DNA of 64,000 nt from Parascedosporium putredinis (lineage: Eukaryota > Ascomycota > Sordariomycetes > Microascales > Microascaceae): the NCBI GenBank assembly GCA_949357655.1, contig CASHTG010000020.1, forward strand, positions 496,001 to 560,000, given 5' to 3'. A model generated the notes under the pieces. The model did not search any database, was not told the DNA's origin, and worked only from the letters and a program-made list of their open reading frames with translations. Below, piece by piece: positions 50,790-62,346 of this stretch (positions are counted from its first letter, which is position 1; each line of letters begins with the position of its first letter). A program made the position numbers and the translations under genes.

Positions 50790-52051
50790 CTACAAGTTGA
50801 AACGTTTCCTGTCCTTCTCCATCCCGGCCTTCCACGCCCATTGCACGGCGTCTTCGCCTTCGCTCCCAGCCCACCCAACACCCTTGTCGACCCTCCTGAG
50901 CTTCATGGCGAAACGGGGACCGAGTTCCTGCAAGCCCACGCGGATATTCTCGACGCCAGCCATGGGCTTGCCGTCCTCGTCGGCCACGGTGCGGTTCGAC
51001 TCCTTGAAGACGTAGCGGTGGCGGCGGATAAAGATGAAGTCGCGCTGGTTGTGAAAGCAGACGACCTGACGGCCCTCGAACTCGGGGCGGATGGGGAAAA
51101 GGGTGGTGAGGACGCGGGCGGTGAGGATACCGAGGGGGTGGAGAAGCCGTTGAGGAGGAGCTCGGGCCAGTGCTCGGTGGGGTTGCCGTGGCCGGGGAGC
51201 TTCTTGCCGGGCATCCAGGAGCCCGGGGTGATGCTAAAGGTGAGGGTGGGGCCGGCGGGGAGGTGGACGATGGAGAGGCCCGAGGGGACCTTTTGGTCCT
51301 CGTGGAGGAGGACGACCGAGGTGTACTCGCGGTTGGCGGCGAACTTGGCAATGTCGCGGAGGGAGTACTTGTGGCCGTAGCGATGGGAGGAGCGGGGCAC
51401 GTAGAGGCTGTTGGGGAAGAGGGTGCAGAGGAGCTCGGCTTCCTTGTGGAGGGTGCAGCGCAGGCCCGTGGTCACGAGGGTCTTGGGGACGAGGGGCGGG
51501 TCGTCAGTGAAGAGGGTGGGGAACTTGGTGACGAGGGAGGTGGGCGCGAGGTCGATGGCTGTGCTGGTCGTGGACGGGGTGACGGACGGCGCGACGCTGC
51601 TGTCTCGTTTCCGCTTCTTCTCTATCGCTTTCCGCCTCTCTTGCTCCTCGTCGCTGTCGTCCTCGAGCATGCTGTCGTAGCCTTCCTCTTCGCCGCCGTC
51701 CTCGCTCGCCTCTTCACCGTCCTTGCCGTCGTCGCGCATCTCCGCGTCGAGGGCCTCGATCTCGGCCGCGAGCCGTTTCCGGCGGAGCTGCTCTACGTTG
51801 ACCTGCACGCCTAGGCTATCGTCGTCGACGTCGTCCCACACTCGCTTCTTATCTATGGTGAGTGGCTTGTTGTTCTCCAGCCTCTCGCGTCGGAGTTCCG
51901 GATCCTGCTTCTCCTCTCTCCGCCTCCGCATGCGGTCGTCTCGGCGCTCTTTGGATCTCTTCTTCTTTTGCTCGATGAACATGTCTTGGCGCTTTTGCTT
52001 GTTCCCCGTCTTGAGAGACAGGGAAGCGCTGGAGTGCTTGCCGAACCCCAT
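50790..52051 (-). CDS. RPF1: Ribosome production factor 1 (Brix domain)
   Basis: Rpf1 acts in the nucleolus in assembly of the 60S ribosomal subunit. The gene is intronless and starts at ATG 52051. The N-terminal 180 residues are highly charged: Lys/Arg-rich coiled-coil sequence, then an acidic Glu/Asp stretch with EEEGYDSMLEDDSDEE. The Brix domain follows from about residue 195 to 400, with LVTTGLRCTLHKEAELLCTL-type sequence at its start, later GLSIVHLPAGPTLTF and finally GLQELGPRFAMKLRRV. One frame break lies at G-run 51134-51138 (C-run on the coding strand); one added base gives about 420 residues, close to the usual size. It is divergent from glycyl-tRNA synthetase, so the two translation-related genes may share promoter elements. 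Confidence 0.93.
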
Positions 52052-52894
52052 CGTGGCGGCGGTGGGTGGGTGAGAGAAAGGTCGGGTATGGCAGGCGGGG
52101 TCGTCGGTGTTGTGGGGGTGATATTTTTTCAATATATGAGAAGTATTCTGATTCCCGATGATACCAAAGGCCTTAGGAAGACCTGGATAAAACTCCTTTC
52201 TATATCAAAGGGGACGAGATCGTTTGAGAGATTCGCAGCAGTTGAGGGTGCGCCGCAGAGGTAGACTGGCTGGTCTTGAACAAAAAATTTAGGCGGTGGC
52301 AGAAAAAAATCTTGGGTCGATAAGAGTATTTTTTTCCGTTTGGCGGGGAACATTTGGACGGAATGCTCAGAGTGCAAGTCCCAATAAATCTGAGGTTGTT
52401 TTGCAGCCACCCCTTCCGTGGCGTTAGCCACCATGAGCTTCTTGCTGGAAAAGGCCTTCATGGCCGTCGAAGTGTGGCTAATTCCACCACAAGAGTCACT
52501 GTGGCAACCCTGCTTCACCCTAGGCTCACGCCATACGTCCACAGAAGCCTTCAAAAGCCCCAGGGTTGCTGGAAACGGGCCAAGGGGCGGGAGTGTGCAA
52601 TTGATTTTGACTCAGGTTTGAAGCAAAAAGTTGAATCGGGACACGACACAGATAATCCAAATTTTGCCAATTGGTCTCGTAAGAGTCATCGCATCTGCCC
52701 TTCCCTCCACCCCCAACCCGCTTCTGGCCCAGAATTCCGCCTGCCGCATCTCTCCTCCCCCTCTAGCGCCCCCAAAAGCCACCTTTTGGTTTCCTGCGGT
52801 TACCCCTCCCGCATCTAACCTTCCCTCGCCCCTCGTGTGCTCTCTCTCCCCTTCTTTTTACCGCCCTCCCCACTAAAAACTCCCCGTGAGTTGA
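52052..52894. promoter_or_regulatory. Divergent promoter region between RPF1 and glycyl-tRNA synthetase
   Basis: This 843-bp interval separates two divergent translation-related genes. It includes A/T-rich runs (52269-52310, 52330-52340) and a C/T-rich stretch directly before the synthetase start (52700-52890). No perfect ribosome-biogenesis promoter element was identified by eye. Confidence 0.5.
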
Positions 52895-55209
52895 ATGCAG
52901 TCTCTCCGCACACTTTCACCTCGCACCCTCTTCTTCTCTTCTTCTTGCTGCAGGGACAGCAACTCCACCCGGCTTGCCAGGCTTCAACATCTTCGACCCC
53001 GCTACTTCAACACCGCGAATAACCCTACTTACTACGCCGCCAAGTTCAAGGCGCGCACCAACAACACCCAAGGCAAAATGGCTTCCACCGCAACTACTCT
53101 CAAGGGCCAGCCCCTCGACCGCGCCCTCCTCGACCAGACCCTCCGTCGCCGTCTATTCTACACCCCTTCCTTCGAGATCTACAATGGTGTTGCTGGTCTC
53201 TACGACTACGGTCCTCCCGGCTGCGCTCTGCAGGCCAACATCATCGATATCTGGCGCAAGCACTTCGTCATCGAGGAGGACATGCTCGAGGTGGACTGCA
53301 CCGTGCTGACCCCCGACGAGGTCCTCAAGACTAGTGGCCACGTTGAAAAGTTTGCCGATTGGATGTGCAAGGATCCCAAGAACGGCGAAATCATGCGTGC
53401 CGACCACTTCGTCGAGGACATCCTCGAGGCGAGGCTAGCCGGTGACAAGCAGGCCCGCGGCCAAAGGTCGAGGAGGAGCCCGAGGCCGAGGGCGACAAGA
53501 AGAAGAAGAAGAAGTCCAAGGGCAAGGCTGAGGTCGTCAAGCTCGACGACGCCGTCGTCCAGCAGTACGAGGAGATTCTCGCCCAGATCGACAACTACAA
53601 CGGCGAGCAGCTCGGCGAGCTCATCGTTAAGCACGACCTCAAGAACCCCGCCACCGGCGTCCAGCCCTCGCCTCCCATCCCCTTTAACCTCATGTTCCAA
53701 ACCGCCATCGGCCCCAGCGGCAACCTCCAGGGCTACCTCCGACCCGAGACGGCCCAGGGCCAGTTCCTCAACTTTGCCAAGCTTCTCGAGTTCAACCAGA
53801 ACAACATGCCCTTCGCTTCCGCCTCCATTGGCCGCTCCTACCGTAACGAGATCTCCCCAGGGCCGGTCTTTTGCGTGTACGCGAGTTCCTCATGGCCGAG
53901 GTCGAGCACTTTGTCGACCCCGAGGGCGGCAAGAAGCACGAACGCTTCCACGAGGTGGAACATGTTGAGCTCGTCCTGCTCGATCGCCACGTCCAGCTCT
54001 CTGGCAAGACGAATTTGACCAAGATGACCATTGGCGATGCCGTCAAGAACGGGGTTGTCGATAACGAGACTCTTGGCTACTTCCTCGCCCGTATCTTCCT
54101 TTTCATGAAGAGGATTGGCGTGGACGAGTCCAAGCTGCGCTTCCGCCAGCACATGGCCAACGAGATGGCGCATTACGCCGCCGACTGCTGGGACTGCGAG
54201 CTCCTCACCTCGGCCGGCTGGATCGAGTGCGTGGGCTGCGCCGACCGAAGCGCCTACGACCTGAGCGTCCACGCCAAGAAGACGGGCGCTGCCCTCTACG
54301 TGCGCGAGCGCCTCGACGAGCCCAAGATCGTTGAGGAGTTCGAGGTCGAGATCGACAAGAAGCAGTTTGGTCCCCGCTTCAAGAAGGACGCCAAGGCCGT
54401 CCAGACGGCGCTCGAGGAGTCGAACCAGCAGGAGCGCGAGGGCTTCGCCAAGACCCTTGCCGACAGCGGCAAGATCACCGTCAAGGTGGCTGGTGTGGGC
54501 GACGGCAACGTCGAGGTCACGAGCGACCTGGTCAAGATTGAGCGCAAGAAGCGCACGGTCAACATTCGAGAGTACACACCCAACGTCATTGAGCCGTCGT
54601 TCGGTATCGGTCGCATTCTCTACTCCCTCATGGAGCACAGCTACTGGACTCGCGCCAGTGACGGCGGTGATGAGGCTCGAAGCGTGAGTCACAACCCTCC
54701 CCTCCTTCTTTCTTTTCGACCAACCAGCCAGCTAGCCTGCCTAGGTCGTGGCACGACCCTCACATCACTGTCTTGAGATTTTGTAATAAGCATGCTAATT
54801 TCTTCTCCCTTATAGGTCCTCTCTTTCCCCCGACCGTAGCTCCCACCAAGGTTCTCCTCGTCCCTCTCTCCACCAACGCGGCCTTTAAGCCCTTCATCAC
54901 CAAGCTTTCCAGAGGCTCCGCCAGCTCGGTATTTCGAGCAAGGTTGATGCGTCGTCTGCAACCATTGGCAAGCGCTACAGCCGTAATGACGAGCTCGGTA
55001 CCCCTCTCGGTGTGACGATCGATTTCCAGACCGTCAAGGACGGCAGCCTAACGCTGCGCGACCGCGACACCATGGTTCAGGTGCGCGCCGACGAGGACAA
55101 GATTCTTGAGGCCATCAAGGATATTGTCGAGGGCAACAAGACTTGGGCGGATGTCGAGAATGAGCTGCCCAAGTTTGTTGGCCAGGAGTTGGAGGTTGAA
55201 GTGCGATAG
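52895..55209 (+). CDS. GRS1: Glycyl-tRNA synthetase, probably dual cytosolic/mitochondrial
   Basis: A class II synthetase that charges tRNA-Gly. Exons are 52895-54683 and 54816-55209, with GTGAGT and TTATAG. The first 61 residues are rich in Arg and Ser and have almost no acidic residues, like a mitochondrial presequence. A second in-frame ATG at 53078 has a much better context (AAAATGG) and starts a typical cytosolic form. The catalytic core shows FEIYNGVAGLYDYGPPGCAL near the start, class II motif 2 around FRNEI-type sequence YRNEISPRAGLLRVREF (about residues 315-335) and motif 3 EPSFGIGRI (about 566-575). The anticodon-binding domain follows the intron. A Lys-rich patch lies near residue 205. 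Four one-base breaks occur: near 53461-53467, 53855-53858, 54827-54831 and 54909-54910. Mended length is 728 residues. Confidence 0.94.
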
Positions 55210-56692
55210 ATTTCCGGCATGATGACGGAGTCTGTTTCTATCTGTTTATAGTTAATTGGCGAAAAGAAGAGAAGCGCAAGGTCAAAGAATGAGAAGGCGA
55301 TGAAAAACAAAGTCTTTTTCTCTCAAAAAAGAAACCATTTGGTAGTAAGTAGCATGGGAACGACGGTGTCAGCAACTTTTCCTTTGTGGTGTTAGGATAG
55401 AGGGTAGAGGGCGGGCATGAAATATATCTGTATCCATTTTGACAAGGTTTCAAACCACCCGTTCGCTTACAGGCGGCTCGTGGGCATCTTGCGTTGCCTT
55501 GGGATAAGGCTATTAGTAGGTGGGCGCGCCTCAAGAAGGAACTAATCCCTCGATAATGAGCTCAAAGGCTGACTTTAAGTCGATGACATCATTGTCAGCG
55601 ACCTCCCGACGGGCATGATAGATGCCGAGCCCTTGAGCACTCATCAAAGCTTTTCCCCGAATATCCTAGGATTGTGTGTCAAGGGATGATATTGGAGCAA
55701 AGTGCATGCAAAACGTACGCAAATCTCGGAAGAAGAGAAGAGCGCCTTTGGAGCGGCTGAGAGAGGAGTCAAAGGTGATGTGTGTGTGAACCTATCTGAG
55801 CAACATCCGTTGACGATCCCCCACACTTGGTAGGAGGTGTCTTATGTGGTTTGTTCACACGATAAGGCGCGAGAAGGGGATCATCCCCACGAGCGCGCAC
55901 GGTCAGATATCTTGATAGATGGGTACAGAGGTCCAGGAAAGGGAAATAATGGGCAGATGCCAGCCTAGCAAAAGGGCTGTTGACGCGATATATGCTAGTT
56001 GTGAGGAATGCGCCAGAGGACAGAAATGAGGGCGTGGTGGTGGGGGAGATCTGAGAGGGGTTAGGGAAATCTGGAGCTGGCTCAATCGGGGATGGTTTGG
56101 TGATGATGCCATCGACGAGGCGTTGGCGCCGGTGGTGCTGATTGCTCGTTGACTAGCTCAACCCTTGACAGGCCGGGCCCCTCATCCTCGTCAACCCCTT
56201 GTTCGTTATGCATGTGTCAGAGGGCGTTTGGTGTGATACGGTGGAGACGACCAGAAAAAATGCGGAGATGCTGGGAGCATGCAGTCGATGGCTGCCCGGG
56301 GTGAGCTCGAGTTTGGACCGGGAAGGATGCGAACAGCTTGGCGATGTTGCATTGTGTTACACGGAAGGGGGAGGTCTCCCATTTTGTGAGAGAGAGAGAG
56401 AGACTTCGGAGGGAGCGGCGCTTGGATAGCAGGGGCATTGAGCTGAGGGGTTTGCTGGAAGTGAGGCTTCCGTGGCAGGTCCCCTGCAAAGTATATATAT
56501 ATTGAGCTTGCGCGATAGCATTTGGAGCAGACTTTTTGTTCTTTGGTCGTTTTCTTCATTTCGCCCTTTGGAGACGTCCTTGCCCTCTGTATTTTGTGCT
56601 TCAACTATACGGATATTCCAGATCAATTTGAACTCTTGCGTCGTCTACTTACAGAGTAAAGCCCACGGCTATTCTTCCCACCTTTTTTCATC
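55210..56692. other. Intergenic, no gene recognised
   Basis: This is the synthetase 3' flank and carbonic anhydrase promoter. (GA)n of eight units lies near 56388-56402, and a TATA-like run at 56492-56502. Open frames are short and on both strands. No RNA gene was seen. Confidence 0.6.
56492..56502 (+). promoter_or_regulatory. TATA-like element of the carbonic anhydrase gene
   Basis: TATATATATAT lies 190 bases before the start codon, a plausible distance for a TATA box with a leader of 100 bases or more. Transcription start is not known. Confidence 0.4.
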
Positions 56693-57330
56693 ATGAGCGC
56701 CGAGACTCCGGTCCAGAAGAACCTCGTGGAGGCCAACGGCGCGTACGCGAGCAACTTTCCCCATGGAGATCTTGCCCTTCCGCCAGCGAAGAAATACCTT
56801 ATCCGTAAGACCTAAGCACACCTCAAAACAAGAAGAAGAAAGAAGTCTACAGACATCAGAAAAGAAAAAGACATGTCCAAAGACGCACGCCAGGACACAA
56901 AACAGCTAGCTAACCTCGAGGCATTCCCATAGTGACCTGCATGGACGCACGCATCGACCCGGCAGCCGCGCTCGGCATCTCCCTCGGCGACGCGCACGTG
57001 GTACGCAACGCCGGCGCCAGCGCCCGCGAGGCCCTCCGCAGCATCGTCATCTCCCAGCAGCTCCTGGGCACGCGCGAAGTGTTTGTGATCAAGCACACGG
57101 ACTGCGGCATGCTGACGTTTACGGGCGACGTGGCGCGGGGCATCGTCGGGACGAACCTGGGCGCCGAGGCCGCGGCCGAGGTGGCGGGGCTCGACTTTGA
57201 GTTCCCGCACCTCGAGGACGAGGTGAAGAAGGATGTGGAGTGGCTTCGGGGCAGGAAGGCGGTGGCGGATGTGCCGATTACGGGGTGGGTGTATGATGTG
57301 AGGACGGGCAAGGTTTCGCAGGTGGTGTAA
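56693..57330 (+). CDS. Small beta-class carbonic anhydrase
   Basis: This enzyme interconverts CO2 and bicarbonate. Exon 1 is 56693-56804 and exon 2 is 56933-57330, with a GTAAGA donor and a CCCATAG acceptor, giving 169 residues and no frame break. The zinc and active-site residues are visible: C40, D42 and R44 in TCMDARID, and H92 and C95 in KHTDCGM. This is the C-D-H-C set of beta-carbonic anhydrases. The protein is short and has no organelle presequence, so a cytosolic location is likely. It resembles the short actinobacterial type of the family more than the longer plant or yeast Nce103 type. That comparison is from memory of the family and needs an alignment. The next gene on the same strand starts 598 bases downstream. 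Confidence 0.9.
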
Positions 57331-57928
57331 GGGGTTTTTTGGGGGACTGGAGACCAAGAGAAGAGGGACGAGGAGGGAATCAAGGGATTGGTAATTACGA
57401 TTGGCGGTTTTTGGAATGTTCAATTCGTTGTGGGTGGACTTTACGGCGTGGAACGGGCAGTTTTGGTATTTTGGGTGCACATGATGGATGGTAGCTGGCC
57501 TCGGTGTCTCAAGGCCTTCATGTTGCGGGTGTGGACGAACTGTCTTGGTGTTTTGTTAAATGAACTTGAATTTCATGAATACGTCTACCCTAGTGCACCT
57601 ACTACATGTATTCCTCAACCATTTGCGATGCAAACGGATCAATGTGGAAATGGAAGTGTGAGAACCAACCGCCGTGCAATGCACTTTCATCGCATCGATC
57701 AATCATTGATCTCTGAGCGGTTGACTGCGGGGTCGAACCGAAAATCAGAGATTGAAATGCTCCATCTACGGATGTTAATACCATTCCACACCACGGCTAA
57801 CAGGTAACGGATGGGCGGAAACATCCATTCTTTTTTTATCCTCCAATTTCTCAAACCCCTCTTCCCGGGCAGAAGGGTAAATTCGCCTCGTCTCTTGTCG
57901 TCTTCCGCTCACCACATAAGTCGCCACA
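57331..57928. other. Intergenic promoter of the M3 peptidase gene
   Basis: Contains the perfect inverted repeat GATCAATCATTGATC (57707-57721) and pyrimidine-rich sequence shortly before the next start codon. No gene was seen. Confidence 0.6.
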
Positions 57929-60328
57929 ATGGCCATCTCCGAGGACCCCCACAGCCCCAACCTTCCTTCGAGTTCACCCCCGATTCGCTCATCGCCGAGG
58001 CCAGGGCCCTCATCGACCGCACCAAAGCCCTCGAGGACCACCTCGCCGCCACCCTCACCCCCGAGACCGCCACCTTTGAGTCCCTCCTCCTCCCCTGGAG
58101 GACGACGACCTGACTTCGCGCTCGCGCACGTCGATCCTCCACCTCATCGGCACCGTCCACGCTGACCAAGCCCTGCGAGATGCGTCGCTCGAGGCCGACA
58201 AGCTCCTGAGCGCCGCGGGGACCGAGAGCATCGCCCGGCGCGACATCGCGGCCCTCGTCCGCGCCGTGTACGAGCGGTACGAGCGCGGCGAGGAGGACCT
58301 CGACCCGGAGGACGCCCACCTCCTCGAGCAGACGTACGGCGCCTACCGCCGCAACGGGTCCGCCCTGGAAGAAGGCCCCGAACGAGACCGGTTCCTCGCG
58401 CTCAAGAGGGAGCTCCAGGACGTGCTGAACGCGGCGAGAAAGACGCTCAACGAGGCCGACGACGGCGTGTGGTTCACGCGCGCGGAGCTCGAGGGCGTGC
58501 CCGACAGGAACATTGCCAAGTACAAGCGCGGCGACGAGGACGGCGGCGGTTCCGAGACGTACCGCGTCACGTTCCGCGGCGGCGACTACCCGGCCCTCAT
58601 GCAGAATGCCGTGCGCGCGGCGACGAGGAAACGGGCCTACCTCGCGCGGAACAACCGGTTTCCCGAAAACGTCGAGAGGCTGCGGCGCGTCGTCAAGCTG
58701 CGGGATACCCTCGCCAAGATCCTTTGCTACGAGAACCACGCGTCGTTGAAGATGGAGTCTCGCATGTCTGAGAGCGTGGACGAGGTCGTCCGCTTCCTCG
58801 AGGATCTCCGCGTGAGGCTGACGCCCCTCGGCAAGGAGGAGATTGCGGCCGTTCTGCGACTCAAGCGGGCTCATCTTGAGGAGGGGGCCGCGGATGCTGT
58901 GGACGAGGAGGAGCTCGGGACGCTTTACGAGTGGGACTGGGCGTTTTACGTGCGCATGTACGATCGCGAAAAGTTTGCCCTCGACATGAGCAGGTTTCCC
59001 GAGTACTTTGAGGTGTGGCACACGCTCGCGGGGATGCTCTCCATTTTTGAGAGGTTGTTCAAGCTCTCCTTTCGTCGCGCCGAGTGCGATGGCTGGCACG
59101 AGGACGTGATTCTCTACACGGTGTGGGATGGCGATGAGCTCGGTGCCGGCTTCTTGGGCTATCTCTATCTAGACATCTTTAATCGCAAGGGGAAGCTCTC
59201 GCAGGCTCGCCACGTGTCTATTGTGCCGGTGAGAGCACTTTTCATTTACCAGTTTCCTTTTCTTCCTCTCTCTCTCACTCTCCGTCTTCCTACTTCTCAT
59301 CGCGATGGTTGGACGTCCGTCACTAACACGCAAAGCAGGGCTTTATTGACGAGGGCAGAGGAAAGCGGCAGTACAGGGCGAGCGCGCTCATCCTCAGCCT
59401 CAGCAAGCCCACTGTAGAGACCCCCACCCTCCTGCTCCACGGAGAGGTCAAGACCATGTTCCACGAGCTGGGCCACGCCATCCACTACCTCGTCAGCAAG
59501 ACAAAATACGCCCTGGGCTTCTCGCGGGACTTTGTCGAGATCCCCAGCATCATGCTCGAGAACTGGATCTGGGACCCAAACGTGCTCGTCCAAGTCAGCA
59601 AGCACTACAGCCTCCTGGGCGAGGATACCGCGCGGCACTGGAAGGCCGAGCAGGACAAGGCGGTCGCCGGGGGAGTCCGTCGAGGAGCCGGAGGCGAAGC
59701 TGCCGCGCAAGTTTGCCCAGGATCTTGCGCGGACGAGAGCCGTCAACGGGACGCAGCACATGCTCGGACTCGTCCACCAGGCGCTCTTTGACTTGACGAT
59801 TCACACGGGCAAGGGGTACGGCGATGTGGCGGATATTGACCTCACGCGCTTGTATAGCGAGATGGGCCGGGACATCACCATGCTCGCCGGGCTACTTGAT
59901 GGGCGGACGGGCGAGCCCACGACGATCAAGGAAGCTGGGTTCGGGCATATATTCCGTGCCTACGACGCAGGCTACTTTGCCTACGCCATGTGCGTAACTC
60001 CCCCTTCCCTCCTCAAATTCCTAGGGTTGAAAAAAGGGAGCTTCTACTAACGATGCATACGCGTGCATCAATATTTAGGGCACGGACGATTGCCATGGAC
60101 TTATTCGTGACCTTTTTCGCAAAGGACCCCATGGACGCCGAGGTCGGCGCCAGGTACCGCAGGGACTTTCTCCAGCGCGGGGCGGGCCGCCCAGAGGCCG
60201 AGATTTTGCGCGGATTCCTCGGGCGCAAACCTAGCACCGTGCCGTTTTTCGAGTTTCTGGCCGGCGCCCCGAAACCCCTGGATGCGGAACCCCAGGCCCA
60301 GACCGAGCCGCGGAGTAGGTTGGCTTAG
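57929..60328 (+). CDS. M3-family zinc metallopeptidase (thimet oligopeptidase/saccharolysin-like)
   Basis: A cytosolic or mitochondrial oligopeptidase that degrades short peptides. Exons are 57929-59228, 59339-59989 and 60079-60328, with GTGAGA/GCAG and GTGCGT/TTAG splice sites. The catalytic zinc motif HELGH lies in MFHELGHAIHYLVS (about residues 474-482). The downstream conserved segment FVEIPSIMLENWIWD contains the third zinc ligand glutamate. The C-terminal segment YDAGYFAYAMARTIAMDLF crosses the last intron. The N-terminal 430 residues are helical. Frame breaks lie at C-run 57955-57958 and C-run 58092-58095 (one missing each) and at G-run 59669-59673 (two missing or one extra). Mended length is about 734 residues, normal for the family. 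The start has a good context (CACAATGG), and no clear presequence is present, which favours the cytosol. Confidence 0.92.
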
Positions 60329-62346
60329 AAAAGGCGAGGGTGGAGGGGAAATCCTGCGGGCGAGGGTCTTTTGCGGGCTGTCGGACGAAGTTGGGTTTGT
60401 ATTTTGCGGAGACATCCCTCGGAAATCGAGAGGAAGATAGAATTGCTGTACCCCCTCTGTCGGGATCAGTTGGACCAATTGGGATTTTGTGCTAGAGATA
60501 GCAACAAGGGAGATAGTGTGTTTAACCTTTGCTAGAAATCACAACAAACAGAGTCTATTCATCCATTTTCAACTGCTGGAACGTTTCCCGCCTTTTTCCC
60601 AGGCCAGGTTGGAAAGAGAAAGAAAGCCCTCACAAAGGTTGCTAGCTTACAAAAGTGAGGTTTGGCAAGGACTTGCTCGCTCAACCCTGGGTTGTGCCAC
60701 TTTTCCCTCTGTCCGGCTCGGGCCCCTTTGCTTTCCCGGGTTCATTGCTAACCCGGCCCCCACTTTCCCGGCCGGTTGACCCACACGGCTCGTGTCCCGG
60801 AGAAGGCCTGGCAAGTAAGTCTATATGGAGGAACAAAAATTCAAACCTCGTTCGCAATCCGAAGCCTTGGTGCGAGCGAGCTGTATTTTATTTGCGTCCT
60901 TTTCTTCTATTTTGCCGCTGACGAAGCGAATGGTCCTCTGGTCTTTCTATCGGGATTTCAAAGACCTCTGGTCAAACCGCTTGGATTTCCCAAGCGAGTC
61001 TGGGCTGAAGAGTGGGCACGAGATCGGCTGGAAGTGTCGTGTCGTTCGACCGCATTGATCGACATCCAAACGTCTCAGATCATCCAGGTAGACGAAACCA
61101 CCATTATGCGCCCGCTCTTACTCTTTTGCTTTATTTCCTTCCCCTCCATATCGAGCACACATCCTTTTTCCTTTCTTTTTGCCTTAGCGCCCGTTGGGCT
61201 CGGGCGACGCATAATCCATCAACCGTCTCGTCCCCTCCAGGGTTTGCATCCGACCCCTCTCATCCCTTTGCCTCCCCATGTCATTTTACGCCGGGACTTG
61301 TGTCCCACGAATCCATTTCCATCTCGTCTGTACTTTATTCCCTTTTCTGCATGCTTTTCTTCAAGCATCCGAGAAAAGAATGTGCTCGCATGGCGCGCGT
61401 CGCAAAGCCGATTGAAAGGGGGGAGGGTCTTGCACGGAAGCAAGCGATGCCACGGTTCCTAACACCTCCTTTTCATCTTGTCTCTGGCATCTTGGAACGG
61501 AAATGGGACAGGAATTGATGTTAGCTATCCCACAACTGAATGTGATCTTTTGCATCTTCTACGTCAGCCTCCCTTCACCGTCCTTGCGCCGCGCTTGATG
61601 GTTGGCGCAGTCCGTTGAAGTTGCAGACATGGAGGAAAGCCAACAAGAAAAAAGAGCGACAAAGAGGAATTGTTCCCATGAGCATGAGCCGCAGCGGGGA
61701 AAACAAACGCACATCAATTTTGATCATTAAACTCGCCGAAGAGGTGATTTGCATGGGATCGCCTGGCTCCGTTTCCATCGGTCGCCGAACGGGAGATCCA
61801 GTCGCGCAGAAGGGTTTCCCTTCTTCTTCTTCTTCTTCTTCTTCTTCTTCTGCTGCTGCTTCCCTCCTTCTATCCTGTTCATTGTTTCTCCCCTGGTCTC
61901 CCCGCCTGGCGATGATCCAAACATGGCGGCGCCTAGCTGAGAGGGAGGGCTGGTGTTTGGTGGATTCGGCCTCCTCCGCAGTCTCAGCTTGGTGATCAAT
62001 CCGCAACTCCTGGTAGGGGTCGGGTGCTCTTTTGGTTCTTGACAGTCTTTTGAATGTTCTTTTTCCTCCCTTTCATTTTTTCTGGGTCGCTTAATGGATG
62101 CACACAAACCTGTCGCGAACTATGCTTACAAGAAATTGAAAAGAAGAATGGGTTGATAAGACATATGATCCCCAGCTACGGTGTCGTTTGTTTCCTTCTT
62201 TTCCCGTTTGTTCCTCACCTTTCAGATATAGCGCCTCGATTACCACCGAGGTATCAAAGTTACCATTGAATCTTTTAAGACGACGCGAACCTACTTAGAA
62301 GCTCACTCACTCACGAAGAAAAAAAAGAAATTCAAACACTTTAGAC
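60329..62346. other. Intergenic region upstream of the xylanase gene
   Basis: The 2-kb stretch before the GH10 gene. I looked for GGCTAA-type XlnR/Xyr1 sites and found no convincing cluster. A (TTC)10(TGC)3 repeat lies at 61821-61860. Open frames (for example 60776-61462) show no family resemblance. Confidence 0.55.
61821..61860. repeat. (TTC)10-(TGC)3 trinucleotide repeat
   Basis: Ten TTC units followed by three TGC units. Open frames crossing it gain poly-Ser or poly-Glu runs without other evidence of coding. Confidence 0.95.

Noticed and set aside
52895..55209. Pseudogene reading of glycyl-tRNA synthetase and the other broken genes
   Set aside because: All catalytic motifs and splice sites are intact, breaks are single bases in runs, and essential genes are affected. 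Sequencing error explains this better.
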